Shown piece by piece: positions 38,659 to 46,984 of a stretch of 64,000 bases of DNA. The first letter of the stretch is position 1; each line of letters opens with the position of its first letter. The translations under genes were made by a program, and so were the position numbers. The notes beneath the pieces were generated by a model, which worked only from the letters and a program-made list of their open reading frames with translations, was not told the DNA's origin and ran no database searches. Source of the DNA: Myxococcota bacterium (lineage in GTDB: Bacteria; Myxococcota_A; UBA796; UBA2385); contig JAKLKF010000012.1 in NCBI GenBank assembly GCA_023150805.1, forward strand, positions 1 to 64,000. The letters run 5' to 3'.

Positions 38659-40131
38659 ATGCTCCTGGTCCTGGCCATGCTCGGCTGTCGCCGAGACTGC
38701 GCCACCTTCGACGACATGACGGTCGCCGACCCGGAGGGGCTGTTGGTCCCCTCCTCCCGCTGGGGCATCGAGCAGGCCCTGGTCGACTTCGCGACCTGGA
38801 CCGGGCGCGACGGGGTCTGCGTGCCCGGGATCGAGGTGGTCGACGACCGGGAGGAGTGGTGGGGCGGGCTGTACCGCGGGCCCGGCCGGCCGATCCTGGT
38901 CGGCCCCGACCCGGACGGCACCCACCAGCTCACCGTGCACGAGCTGTGTCACGCGCTGGACGAGGACGAGGGCATCGTCGAGGCCCACGGCCGCCTCTTC
39001 CACGAGGACCTGCTCGACAGCGACAACTACAAGCGCACGGACACCCGCCGGGCCGAGGTCTTCGCCCGCCTGTGCGACGACGGCCCCCAGCCGGTCGCCC
39101 TGCTGCAGCGGCTGCACGACGAGTGTGGGATCGAGGTGGAGGACCTGCTCCAGCGGCAGTTCCTGGCCGAGCACGTCTGGCTGGGCGTGACGCCGACGGA
39201 CTGGGCCACCCCGGGCTACGACGGCGCCCCGGGGCTGGCGCGGCCCCTGTCGGACGACGGCGCCGCGTGGAACCCGGTGTCCGCCACGACCGAACACCAG
39301 GGGTCTCGCTGGACCCTGGCCCGGTATGACACAACGCCCGAGTGGCTGGGAGGGGGACGTCCCGGCGGGCCCGAGGGGCTGTGGCTGGTCGAGCAGGAGC
39401 TCGATCAATGGCGGGTCCGCACGCGGGTGCCTGTCGATCTCGCGCCCTTCTCCATCGACGTGCTCGACACCCAGGGGCTGTACCTGGTCCCGGGCGACGA
39501 TGGTCTGTACGTGATGGCGCGCGCTGGCGACCGTCCATCCTGGCACCTGGATCCGGCCACTGGCCAGCTCACGCGCGTGCCGGCGTTGGCGCCGCTTGCG
39601 TGGGAACAACCCGTCGCCGTCGCTGCCGGCCGGGTACTCCGACGAAGCTGGGTGGATCCGGAGCTGCCCACCGTGACGCTGCACGAGCTGGCCGATGGCA
39701 GCCCCGTGCCGCTCGACCTGCCCCTCGATCCCTGGGGGCAGGCCTACCACGCCTTCACCCCGGTCCTGGACGGTTCGTCGGTCTGGACCTGGGAGCTGGA
39801 AGGGCTGGCCGAGCTGGATCTCGCCTCGGCCACAGTCCGGCTTCGCTACCCCCTCCCCCCCGACCAGTCCATCGGCAGCGCGGTTCGCTCCGCGGACGGC
39901 CGCTGGGGGCTGGAGCACTGGATCTACCCGACGGCCCGCGGGCCGGTCGGAACCGTGCTCCTGCTCGACCCCCTCACCGGGCAGACCCAGGCCCCCGAGC
40001 ACCTGTGTGAGCAGGTCTTCGACCCCTACACCGAGAGCCTGGTCGCCACCAGCGATGGCCTGGGGATCCTGTCGTACGACACCGACGGGCTGGGACCGGA
40101 CCGCGACACGATCCGGGTCCTCGTCGAGTAG
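38659..40131 (+). CDS. HExxH zincin-like lipoprotein, copy 2
   Basis: The 490-residue paralog of the preceding gene has a short signal MLLVLAMLGC with lipobox Cys10. It carries VHELCHALDEDEGI with H94 and H98, then LFHEDLLDSDNY and RRAEVFARLCDDGP. The same C-terminal propeller-like region follows (WHLDPATG, LLLDPLTGQTQ). From about base 39400 the GC content and codon choice look less extreme than in copy 1, with more A and T at wobble positions. This hints at different age or origin of the C-terminal half. It probably acts at the cell surface; substrate is unknown. It is adjacent to, and convergent with, the next lipoprotein gene. Confidence 0.8.
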   Translation: MLLVLAMLGCRRDCATFDDMTVADPEGLLVPSSRWGIEQALVDFATWTGRDGVCVPGIEVVDDREEWWGGLYRGPGRPILVGPDPDGTHQLTVHELCHALDEDEGIVEAHGRLFHEDLLDSDNYKRTDTRRAEVFARLCDDGPQPVALLQRLHDECGIEVEDLLQRQFLAEHVWLGVTPTDWATPGYDGAPGLARPLSDDGAAWNPVSATTEHQGSRWTLARYDTTPEWLGGGRPGGPEGLWLVEQELDQWRVRTRVPVDLAPFSIDVLDTQGLYLVPGDDGLYVMARAGDRPSWHLDPATGQLTRVPALAPLAWEQPVAVAAGRVLRRSWVDPELPTVTLHELADGSPVPLDLPLDPWGQAYHAFTPVLDGSSVWTWELEGLAELDLASATVRLRYPLPPDQSIGSAVRSADGRWGLEHWIYPTARGPVGTVLLLDPLTGQTQAPEHLCEQVFDPYTESLVATSDGLGILSYDTDGLGPDRDTIRVLVE

Positions 40132-40134
40132 GCG

Positions 40135-41856
40135 CTACTCCTCCGCGAACAGGTTCAGGCTCAGCACGTACAGGCCCTCGGTCCAGGTCCCGTCGTCGTT
40201 GTAGAGCTTGCGACTGTCCGTGATCTCCACGTCGAGGTTCGCGAAGACGGCCGAGAGGGGGTCGCCTTCCGCGCCCGAGCCGGCCAGGTCGCCCAGCAGG
40301 CTGTCGAGGTCGAAGTCCAGGAAGCCGCCGGCCAGGCCGATCATCGTGCCCATGTACTCGCCCAGGCCGGCCACCACCTCGTCCTCGGTGTAGCTCTCCG
40401 GATCGGCGCCGTAGTACAGCAGGGCGCCGCCGGGCACCTCGACACCGAGATCCAGCGCGGTGCCCCCCTCCAGGCCCAGGTTGATCGTGACCTCCAGGCT
40501 GGCCTCCAGCCAGTCCTCGCAGTCGCCGCCCTGCTCGACACCCGCCTCGAAGCGGAAGTCGGGCATGTGGAGCTGGGCGACGGGCAGGATGCTCTCCTTC
40601 ATGCGCACGACGTAGGCGTCGCCCGGGTCCAGGGCCACGCACCAGCCGTCGCCGCTGGGGGCGTCGTCGCCGCCAGGCAGGCCCTCGATGCCCGCGCCGA
40701 TGATGTCGCCGAACATGCCGCCCAGGTCGAGATCGGCCAGCAGCGAGATCAGCGCGTCCTCCAGCAGCAGCTGGAAGGCGCCCTCGTGCAGGGCCAGGCT
40801 GGCGTGGGCGCCGTCCAGGCCGTCGGTCTCGCCCGGGGTGGGGATCGAGGGCGCGCCCTCGTGGGCGGACTCGTTGATGCCGATGCCCAGACCGGCGCCC
40901 AGGCCCTGGTCGTCGGTCCACAGGCTGGAGAGCTGCGCCGCGAGCGTGGTGCCCAGCAGGTCGGTCTCGAAGGCCAGCGGCCCGCCCAGCTCGATGACGC
41001 CGTACTCCTCGATCAGCCAGTCCAGCAGCAGGGTGGACAGGGGCTCGATGAAGGAGCTGATCGCGTCGACGATCAGCTCCAGCAGCCAGCCGTCCAGGCT
41101 GCCCAGCTCGAAGGCGGCCTTGCCGATGTCGATGGCCGCCTCGGAGATGACCAGGGACAACAGCCCCTCGTCGTCCAGCTCGGGGGTCAGCATCACGTCG
41201 GCCAGGATCTGCTCGAAGCCGATCTCGATGGGGATGACGATCCAGCCGTCGAGCGCGTTGATCTCGACGCCGAGCGAGACGTTGCCCATCACGACCTGGG
41301 CGGCGATGCCGTCCTCGGAGGGCTCCAGGTAGGCCACGGTGGGATCGTGGGTGACGCCCGTCGCGTAGATGTCGACGTAGTCGGTGTCCAGCGAGGGGAT
41401 GGCGTCGCTGATCATGGTGTCCCAGCCGGTGGCGTCCACGATGCCGCCCACCGCCTCGCCCAGCTTGTCCAGGCCCGCGCCGGTCAGCCGCGCGGTCGCC
41501 TCGCCGGGCCAGGACTCCGACGGGTTCGTGCCGCTGAAGACGGGGATGCGCTCGCGGGCGTACTGGCTGGCCAGGGTCGCCTCGACCTCGATCATCCGGT
41601 AGTCCAGGCCGTCCATCGGCAGGGTGGTCGTGAAGCTGCCGTCCTCGGCGAGCTGCACGGCGACGCCGTCGACGAGCACGCTGGCCGACAGGGGCGCCAC
41701 CTTGCCCGTCACCACCGCCGACTCCTCGCCCAGGAAGAGGCCGTAGGAAGGCGAGGTCACCTCCAGCGACAGCACGTGCGGCGAGGCCGTGAGCGCGTAG
41801 TCCGAGCTGCGGCAGCCGAGCAGGCCGAGGGCGACGGGGAGCAGGGTCACGACCAT
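40135..41856 (-). CDS. large acidic lipoprotein with tandem helical/beta domains
   Basis: The 573-residue lipoprotein has signal peptide MVVTLLPVALGLLGC with lipobox Cys15. An Ig-like segment follows (VLSLEVTSPSYGLFLGEESAVVTGKVAPLSASVLVDGVAV), typical of surface beta-sandwiches. The remainder is acidic with long amphipathic stretches (GGIVDATGWDTMISDAIPSL, LLDWLIEEYGVIELGGPL) that resemble the BPI/SMP-like or DUF4403-type lipid-binding tubular folds, by pattern only. Function is unknown. The ATG at 41856 has GGAG 6 bases before it. Its promoter region is shared with the divergent sulfatase gene. Confidence 0.75.
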   Translation of the reverse strand: MVVTLLPVALGLLGCRSSDYALTASPHVLSLEVTSPSYGLFLGEESAVVTGKVAPLSASVLVDGVAVQLAEDGSFTTTLPMDGLDYRMIEVEATLASQYARERIPVFSGTNPSESWPGEATARLTGAGLDKLGEAVGGIVDATGWDTMISDAIPSLDTDYVDIYATGVTHDPTVAYLEPSEDGIAAQVVMGNVSLGVEINALDGWIVIPIEIGFEQILADVMLTPELDDEGLLSLVISEAAIDIGKAAFELGSLDGWLLELIVDAISSFIEPLSTLLLDWLIEEYGVIELGGPLAFETDLLGTTLAAQLSSLWTDDQGLGAGLGIGINESAHEGAPSIPTPGETDGLDGAHASLALHEGAFQLLLEDALISLLADLDLGGMFGDIIGAGIEGLPGGDDAPSGDGWCVALDPGDAYVVRMKESILPVAQLHMPDFRFEAGVEQGGDCEDWLEASLEVTINLGLEGGTALDLGVEVPGGALLYYGADPESYTEDEVVAGLGEYMGTMIGLAGGFLDFDLDSLLGDLAGSGAEGDPLSAVFANLDVEITDSRKLYNDDGTWTEGLYVLSLNLFAEE

Positions 41857-41884
41857 GATGTCTCCGGATGTCTGGGCCGCAGCA

Positions 41885-41955
41885 CTATAGCCGACCAGGT
41901 GACGGACGGGTGAAGCGCGGGGCGGCGTGCGTGCCTGCAGATCCGGGGCTACCCT
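41885..41955. promoter_or_regulatory. divergent promoters for lipoprotein and sulfatase genes
   Basis: On the minus strand GGCTATAGT (TATAGT 41890-41885) precedes the lipoprotein gene with a 28-nt leader. On the plus strand GCTACCCT (TACCCT 41950-41955) lies 7 nt before the sulfatase ATG and would give a leaderless mRNA. The -35 elements are weak in both. Confidence 0.45.
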
Positions 41956-41962
41956 GCCGGCG

Positions 41963-43486
41963 ATGCCCACCATGCTCCTGCCCCTGCTGGCCCTGCTCTC
42001 CTGCGGCGAAGACGGCGGCGACGCCCCCGGCCCGGTCCGCCTGGACCGCCCGATCGAGGCCCGCGACGACCAGCCCGACACCGTCGTCGTCATCGTCGTC
42101 GACACCCTGGCCCGCCGCTACGTGCAGCCCTGGGAGCAGGACTGGCAGACCACGCCCGAGCTGGCGGCCTTCTTCCAGGACGCCACCGTGCTGGCCGACA
42201 CCCAGGTCACGCGCGGCCTGACGGGCGTGTCGGTCAGCTCGATCAGCAGCGGCACCTACCCGCGGGTGCACGGCGTGCGGGACAACCGGGACTGGGAGAG
42301 CCCGTGGAACCCGATCCTGACCGAGATGTTCCAGGACGCCGGCTACACCACGCTCGGCTACGCGGCCAACACCTGCCAGTTCATCGACCGCGGCGTCGAC
42401 GAGCGGATGTGCACCTGGAACTGGGAGGTGCCCGACGGCTACGAGACCCAGGCCGCCCGCGACCAGGCGCTGGTGAGCGGCCTCAGCGACAGCCTGCGGG
42501 CGCGCGATCCCGACGAGAAGCTGTTCGTCTGGCTGCACCTCATCAACCCGCACGACCCCTTCAACCCCGAGGAGGAGTGGTACGACGAGTTCCACCCCGA
42601 GGAGTACACGGGGGAGTTGGACCCCGAGGACGAGGCCCAGCTCGACGCCTGGATCCTGGAGGGGCAGGAGCTGACGGCCGAGGACCAGGCCCACCTGGAC
42701 GCCGTCTACGCCAGCCAGGTCCGCGACATGGACCGGCAGCTCGGCGACCTGTTCGACGTGCTGGCCGAGACCGGGCGGTGGGACGACAGCGTCGTCCTGT
42801 TCACCGCCGACCACGGCGAGGAGCTGGGCGCCCACCACAGCTACTTCTACCACGGCTGCTCGGCCTACCAGCAGACCATGCAGGTCGCGACGGCCATCCG
42901 GGCGCCCGGGCGCCTGCCGGCCGGGCTGTGGATCGACACCCCCGTGAGCAGCGTCGACCTGGCCCCCACGCTGGCCGACCTGGCTGGCATCGGCTGGGAG
43001 GGCTACCGCGACGGCGAGACCCTGCTCTCCGAGCTGCAGACCGGCGTGGTCGAGGAGCGGCCCGTCTTCTTCGAGCGCTCGCTGTCCACCGCCGGCGTCG
43101 TGTACCAGGGGCACCGCTACATCCTCGACGTGAACGAGGGCTTCGACGAGTGCAAGCCCTTCGACCTGTCCGACGCCGTCTTCCCCGGCGAGTACGAGGA
43201 GCTGTACGACCACGCGCTGGACCCCGACGAGCAGCTCAACATCGCCGCCGACGACGAGCAGACCCTGGCGGAGCTGCGCGAGCTGACCTGCGAGTGGATC
43301 ACAAGCGACGTCTGGGTGAGCCTGCGCTCGGACGAGACCCACCCGCTGGCCACCGCCTGCCGCGACGTGCTGGGCATCGAGTGGACGACCGAGGACGAGG
43401 ACGGCGGCGGGTGCAGCGCCCTGGGCGGCGGAGGCGGCCTGCTGCTGGCGCTGGCCGGGCTGCTGGGCACCCGTCGGCGCCGCTGA
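41963..43486 (+). CDS. sulfatase-like lipoprotein with MYXO-CTERM-like tail
   Basis: The 507-residue alkaline-phosphatase-superfamily hydrolase has metal sites in VVVIVVDTLARRY and FTADHGEELGAHH. The S1 sulfatase CxPxR signature is missing; that segment reads RGLTGVSVSSISSGTYPRVHGVRDN, where Thr may be the nucleophile as in phosphatase-type relatives. It has both an N-terminal lipobox (LLALLSC, Cys14) and a C-terminal CSALGGGGGLLLALAGLLGTRRRR that matches the MYXO-CTERM sorting signal. Double anchoring is unusual. It is likely exposed on the cell surface and may cleave sulfate or phosphate esters. The ATG 41963 agrees with the leaderless promoter. Confidence 0.87.
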   Translation: MPTMLLPLLALLSCGEDGGDAPGPVRLDRPIEARDDQPDTVVVIVVDTLARRYVQPWEQDWQTTPELAAFFQDATVLADTQVTRGLTGVSVSSISSGTYPRVHGVRDNRDWESPWNPILTEMFQDAGYTTLGYAANTCQFIDRGVDERMCTWNWEVPDGYETQAARDQALVSGLSDSLRARDPDEKLFVWLHLINPHDPFNPEEEWYDEFHPEEYTGELDPEDEAQLDAWILEGQELTAEDQAHLDAVYASQVRDMDRQLGDLFDVLAETGRWDDSVVLFTADHGEELGAHHSYFYHGCSAYQQTMQVATAIRAPGRLPAGLWIDTPVSSVDLAPTLADLAGIGWEGYRDGETLLSELQTGVVEERPVFFERSLSTAGVVYQGHRYILDVNEGFDECKPFDLSDAVFPGEYEELYDHALDPDEQLNIAADDEQTLAELRELTCEWITSDVWVSLRSDETHPLATACRDVLGIEWTTEDEDGGGCSALGGGGGLLLALAGLLGTRRRR

Positions 43487-43990
43487 TCAGCTCCCGGTGA
43501 GCTCGCGCTGGCGGGCCTCGCGCGCCCGCAGGCGCATGGCGCGGCGCTCCTCGGCCTGGCGCGCCCGGCGCCGGGCCTCGGGGTCCGCACCCGGATCGAA
43601 GGGCGGCAGGCTGCGCGTCCTGCCCTCGGCGTCCAGCGCGACGAAGGTCAGGTAGGCGCTGCAGCAGTGCTGCCGGGACCCCGTGCGCGGGTCCTCGGCC
43701 TCGATGCGCACCCCCACCTCCATGCTGCTCCGCCAGGCCATGTTCACCTGGCTCTGCAGCACGACCACCATGCCCTGCTTGACCGCCGCCAGGAAGTGGA
43801 GCTGGTCGATGCTGGCGGTGACCACCGCCCCCCGGCTGTAGCGCTGGGCGCTCACCGCCGCGCAGACGTCGATCCAGGCGGCGATCTGCCCGCCGAAGAC
43901 GGTGCCGTGGGCGTTGGTGAACTGGGGGAGGACGATCTGGGTCATCACGGTCTGGTGGACCGCGGGGGCGATGCCGGCGGGGGTGGTCAT
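43487..43990 (-). CDS. acyl-CoA thioesterase, hotdog fold (YciA/BACH-like)
   Basis: The 167-residue hotdog protein has QFTNAHGTVFGGQIAAWIDVCAAVSAQRYS, with the conserved N-x-x-G-x-x-F-G-G motif of the BACH/YciA group, then VVTASIDQLHFLAAVKQGMVVVLQSQV and MEVGVRIEAED. It should hydrolyse acyl-CoA to free acid in the cytoplasm. The C-terminal 35 residues are rich in Arg and Glu (PEARRRARQAEERRAMRLRAREARQ) and probably helical. The gene end abuts the sulfatase stop. It is divergent from the TadG-like pseudogene, and a CRP-like site lies between them. Confidence 0.87.
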   Translation of the reverse strand: MTTPAGIAPAVHQTVMTQIVLPQFTNAHGTVFGGQIAAWIDVCAAVSAQRYSRGAVVTASIDQLHFLAAVKQGMVVVLQSQVNMAWRSSMEVGVRIEAEDPRTGSRQHCCSAYLTFVALDAEGRTRSLPPFDPGADPEARRRARQAEERRAMRLRAREARQRELTGS

Positions 43991-44019
43991 GCCGGCTCCC
44001 TATCGAAGCGCGACATGCG

Positions 44020-44033
44020 GTGACACAGGTCAC
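44020..44033. promoter_or_regulatory. CRP/FNR-like site in divergent region
   Basis: GTGACACAGGTCAC is a perfect dyad with core GTGA-N6-TCAC, the core of the CRP/FNR family consensus (TGTGA-N6-TCACA). It is flanked at 44002-44010 and 44086-44094 by inverted copies of CGCTTCGAT, each facing one of the two genes. Confidence 0.45.
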
Positions 44034-44113
44034 GACGTGCAACGCCTGCCCCCCGCGTCGCGTGTCGAGACACTGGCCGATGTAACGCTTCGATGCAGAG
44101 CTCCGAGGGTCCC

Positions 44114-45369
44114 ATGCAGCACAGCGCCTTGGCTTGTCCGGCTCGCCGCCGGCGTGGCAACTACAGCCTGATGGTGGCGGTGGCCACGGTCGCGATCCTG
44201 GCCATGGGGGCGCTGACGATCGACGTGGCCTACATGCGCCTGGCCCAGGCCCAGGCCCAGGACGTCGCGGACGCGGCCAGCAACGCGGCGCTGATCGTGC
44301 TCCGCCAGACGGGCAGCCAGTCGCTGGCGCAGCAGGCCGCCGAGAAGGTGATCGCGTCCAACGAGGTGGCGGGGCACCGCCCGGAGCTGGCCGGGATCAC
44401 CTTCGGGCACTGGGACGCCGAGGATCCGGCGCCGGAGCTGGTCGAGAGCGGCGCCAACCCGAACGCAGTGCGGGTGGTGGTCGCACGGGAGGGGGACCAG
44501 GCGGTGCCCCTGTCCCTGTCTCGGCTGTTCGGCAAGGAGGAGTTCGAGGTCCGCGCCTCGTCGACCTCGGCGACGCGCAGCTTCCAGATCGTGTTCGTGA
44601 TGGACATCACGAACTCCTGGAACGAGCGGGACTTCCTGCACGCCAGGGAGGGCGCGCTCGTGTCGCTGGGCATGCTGGCCAACACGGCGACCGGGGTCGA
44701 CGAGGTGGGCATGACGAGTTCACCAACCGCTTCGCCTAGGAGTACACGCCCTTCACCCAGCTTGCCGTCGCGTCCCAAGCCAACGCCGTCGAGGACGCGT
44801 GGGCCGAGCTGAGCACGGCCAGCAAGGCCGGCGTGGACAGCAACCACGGCGACGGCAAGAACTGCACCCTGCACACCGGATCGCGCGAGAACGACTTCAG
44901 CTACAAGTCCAAGGGCGGCTGCTACCCGAAGATGCCGCGCGAGTACCGCGACGAGCCGGGCACCGACCACAGCACCGGCATGCTGCTGGCCAAGCAGATG
45001 TTCGAGGAGTCGCTGTCGGTGGCCGACTACCGCGCGATGATCGTGCTGACCGACGGCCAGCCCAACGGCCTGGGCGCCGCCGGGGTCAAGCGCGGGCAGG
45101 CCGGCTACGTCGAGACCCGCTGGCGCGAGTACCTGGGGCCCGCACCGCGCTCGACGGCGCAGATCCGGACCGCCAGCATCGAGGCAGCCGAGCAGATGTG
45201 GGACGACCTGCGCGTGCACACCTGGGTGATCTCGTTCGTGGCCGACGACTGGATGATGGACCAGATGGCCCAGGGGGACGGCTACTACGTCCGCACCAGC
45301 AACCCCGCCGACCTGGAGCCGATCATGGCGCAGATCATCAGCGAGCTGCCGCTGGCCATCGTCGAGTGA
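44114..45369 (+). pseudogene. TadG-like protein with von Willebrand A domain, disrupted
   Basis: Frame one gives a TadE/TadG-type N-terminus (RRRRGNYSLMVAVATVAILAMGALTIDVAYMRL) and the start of a VWA domain (FQIVFVMDITNSW). After GVDEVGM at about 44711 the reading shifts. The sensible continuation (EFTNRFA, then EYTPFTQLAVASQANAVEDAW) lies in the other frame. That frame also has a TAG at 44737-44739, where a Trp (TGG) would be natural. The tail (44833 onward) is a good VWA end, including YRAMIVLTDGQPNG. So there is a one-base loss and a nonsense codon within 30 bp. The ATG 44114 follows GAGGG. TadG belongs to Flp pilus machinery; no other tad genes are here. Confidence 0.7.
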
Positions 45370-45396
45370 AGGCGCCGACGACGCCCGCCGCCGCGG

Positions 45397-45666
45397 TCAC
45401 CGCCGCCGGGGTCCGCGCTCCCGTCCCATGCCGAAGTCGTAGCCCGGGTAGGCCCGCCACATGCACCGGCCGCGCTCGTCGCGGAAGGTGAAGCCGGCGA
45501 TGCGCCCGCAGGGGTCGACGATCACCCGCACCTGGCCATCCTGCGTGGTCTGGCGCGCGGCGTAGGCCGTGGCGTGCGGGGTGGCGGGCACGAACTGCAC
45601 GGAGGCGACGGTGTCGCTCTGTTCAGCGACCACTTCGCTGGCGACGCTGTCGTGGGGACCGTGCAT
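45397..45666 (-). CDS. small uncharacterised protein
   Basis: The 89-residue protein begins at ATG 45666 after a strong GAGGAG six bases upstream. It has no signal peptide and no membrane helix. The C-terminal half (QVRVIVDPCGRIAGFTFRDERGRCMWRAYPGYDFG) looks folded, with two cysteines, and it ends in basic residues. I do not recognise the family. A -10-like TACCAT lies upstream on the minus strand. It lies just downstream of the radical SAM cluster, but no functional link is evident. Coding is plausible but unproven. Confidence 0.5.
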   Translation of the reverse strand: MHGPHDSVASEVVAEQSDTVASVQFVPATPHATAYAARQTTQDGQVRVIVDPCGRIAGFTFRDERGRCMWRAYPGYDFGMGRERGPRRR

Positions 45667-45829
45667 CGTCCGCTCCTCGGCCTGCCGGGATGGTACCTCG
45701 CGGTGCACCGTGGAACGGTGAAATCGCGTGAAGGGGGCCCAAAGGACTCGCAAGGTCTTGGGATCGTTCCCGGTTGCCCGCGGTCGGGCGACGGGCCGCC
45801 AGGGCCGGTCGCGGCGCGCCGCCGGGGCC

Positions 45830-46948
45830 TCAGCGCACGGGGCTGAAGCCCCGGTCTCCCCAGATGTCCAGGTAGCCCTTCCAGACCCCCTCGCAGCCGT
45901 CCCGCAGCCGGCAGTCGGCGCAGGCCGCGGGCTGGCCCTTGAGGTCCCGCTTCTTGCGGTCCTGCCAGTTGAAGCGCGCGCGCTGCTCGGCCGCGTCGAA
46001 CTGCACGACGGTGCTGGGGTACTGCTTGCCCCGCCCCTCGCCCGGCGGCACCTTGCCCGGCGGAATGACGTCCCCTCCGCCGCTGCGGATCGAGCAGGCC
46101 GTCGAGAGGTCCCGGTACTCGCCCATGTAGCGGCGCAGCAGGGCCTCGCTGCCGCGGAGCGCGGGCGGCAGGACGCACATCGGGAAGCCGCCGAAGGTGA
46201 AGGTGCGGCGGAAGTGGTGCTCGTTGAGCAGGATGGCCTTCACCAGCAGCGGGACGACCTGCTCGTAGCGGGGGGTGAGCTCGGCGTCGCCCTCGGCGTA
46301 GCCCTCAGCCCGGATGAAGTTCACCCGCAGGTCGGACAGGCCCAGGTCCCGGTAGAAGAACTGCATCATCTTCGGCAGGGCCGCGGCGTTCCAGCCGTTG
46401 AGCACGATGTTGACGGACAGGCCGTCGGGCAGGTGCCCCTGGGCTTGCTGCTTGTGCCGCAGGTAGCGCAGGGCCTCGACCTTCTTGTCGAAGTTGCCGG
46501 GCACCCGGGTCAGGCGGTCCTCGAGCGCGGCCGTGTGCCCGTGCATCGAGACCGTGACGCGCGTCAGGCCCGCGTCCAGCAGGCGGTCGGTGAAGTGCGG
46601 AAGCCGCAGCTTGGTCGCGTTGGTCGCGATGGCGACGCGGGTGAAGCCGAGCTTGCGGGCGTAGGCGACGCTGTCGACGATCCGCGGGTAGGTGGTGGGC
46701 TCGCCGCCGAGGAAGCCCACGCTGCGGTAGCCGTCGGCGTAGAAGCGCTCGAGCTCGGCCTGCATCTGCTCGAAGCGCATGTAGCTGCGGTCTTCCTGCT
46801 TGGGCAGGCCGTCGATGCAGAAGACGCAGCGGTTGTTGCACGCCTTGCCGATGTTGATCTCGACGTTGCGGCGCGCGTCGCGATCCGGGTTCCAGGGCTG
46901 GTTGCCCGGGGTCGGCTGCGGCAGGCTGGGGGCGGCGGTGGGCTGCAC
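45830..46948 (-). CDS. radical SAM protein A with C-x2-C-x5-C auxiliary motif
   Basis: The 372-residue radical SAM enzyme has the cluster motif CNNRCVFC (C37, C41, C44), GGEPTT and VSMHGHTAALEDRLTRVPGNF. The C-terminus has FPMC, a Cys near STACSI and CADCRLRDGC (C-x2-C-x5-C), a SPASM-like auxiliary cluster set shared with other enzymes of this locus. Peptide modification is the likely role. The start is GTG 46948, 6 nt after a TACACT -10, so it seems to have its own leaderless promoter besides operon readthrough. It is the last gene of the leftward HXS operon. Confidence 0.85.
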   Translation of the reverse strand: MQPTAAPSLPQPTPGNQPWNPDRDARRNVEINIGKACNNRCVFCIDGLPKQEDRSYMRFEQMQAELERFYADGYRSVGFLGGEPTTYPRIVDSVAYARKLGFTRVAIATNATKLRLPHFTDRLLDAGLTRVTVSMHGHTAALEDRLTRVPGNFDKKVEALRYLRHKQQAQGHLPDGLSVNIVLNGWNAAALPKMMQFFYRDLGLSDLRVNFIRAEGYAEGDAELTPRYEQVVPLLVKAILLNEHHFRRTFTFGGFPMCVLPPALRGSEALLRRYMGEYRDLSTACSIRSGGGDVIPPGKVPPGEGRGKQYPSTVVQFDAAEQRARFNWQDRKKRDLKGQPAACADCRLRDGCEGVWKGYLDIWGDRGFSPVR

Positions 46949-46954
46949 GGAGGC

Positions 46955-46960
46955 AGTGTA
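46955..46960 (-). promoter_or_regulatory. -10 element of radical SAM A gene, leaderless
   Basis: GCTACACT on the minus strand (TACACT 46960-46955) lies 6 nt before the GTG at 46948. The -35 is poor. This would allow this gene to be transcribed apart from the genes upstream. Confidence 0.4.
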
Positions 46961-46984
46961 GCCCGAGGGGTCGCCCCCGCAGCC

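Noticed and set aside
45370-45829. Search for a further precursor peptide near the cluster end
   Set aside because: Only the 89-residue protein at 45397-45666 has a ribosome site. It lacks repeats or a core-like tail, so I do not count it as a precursor.
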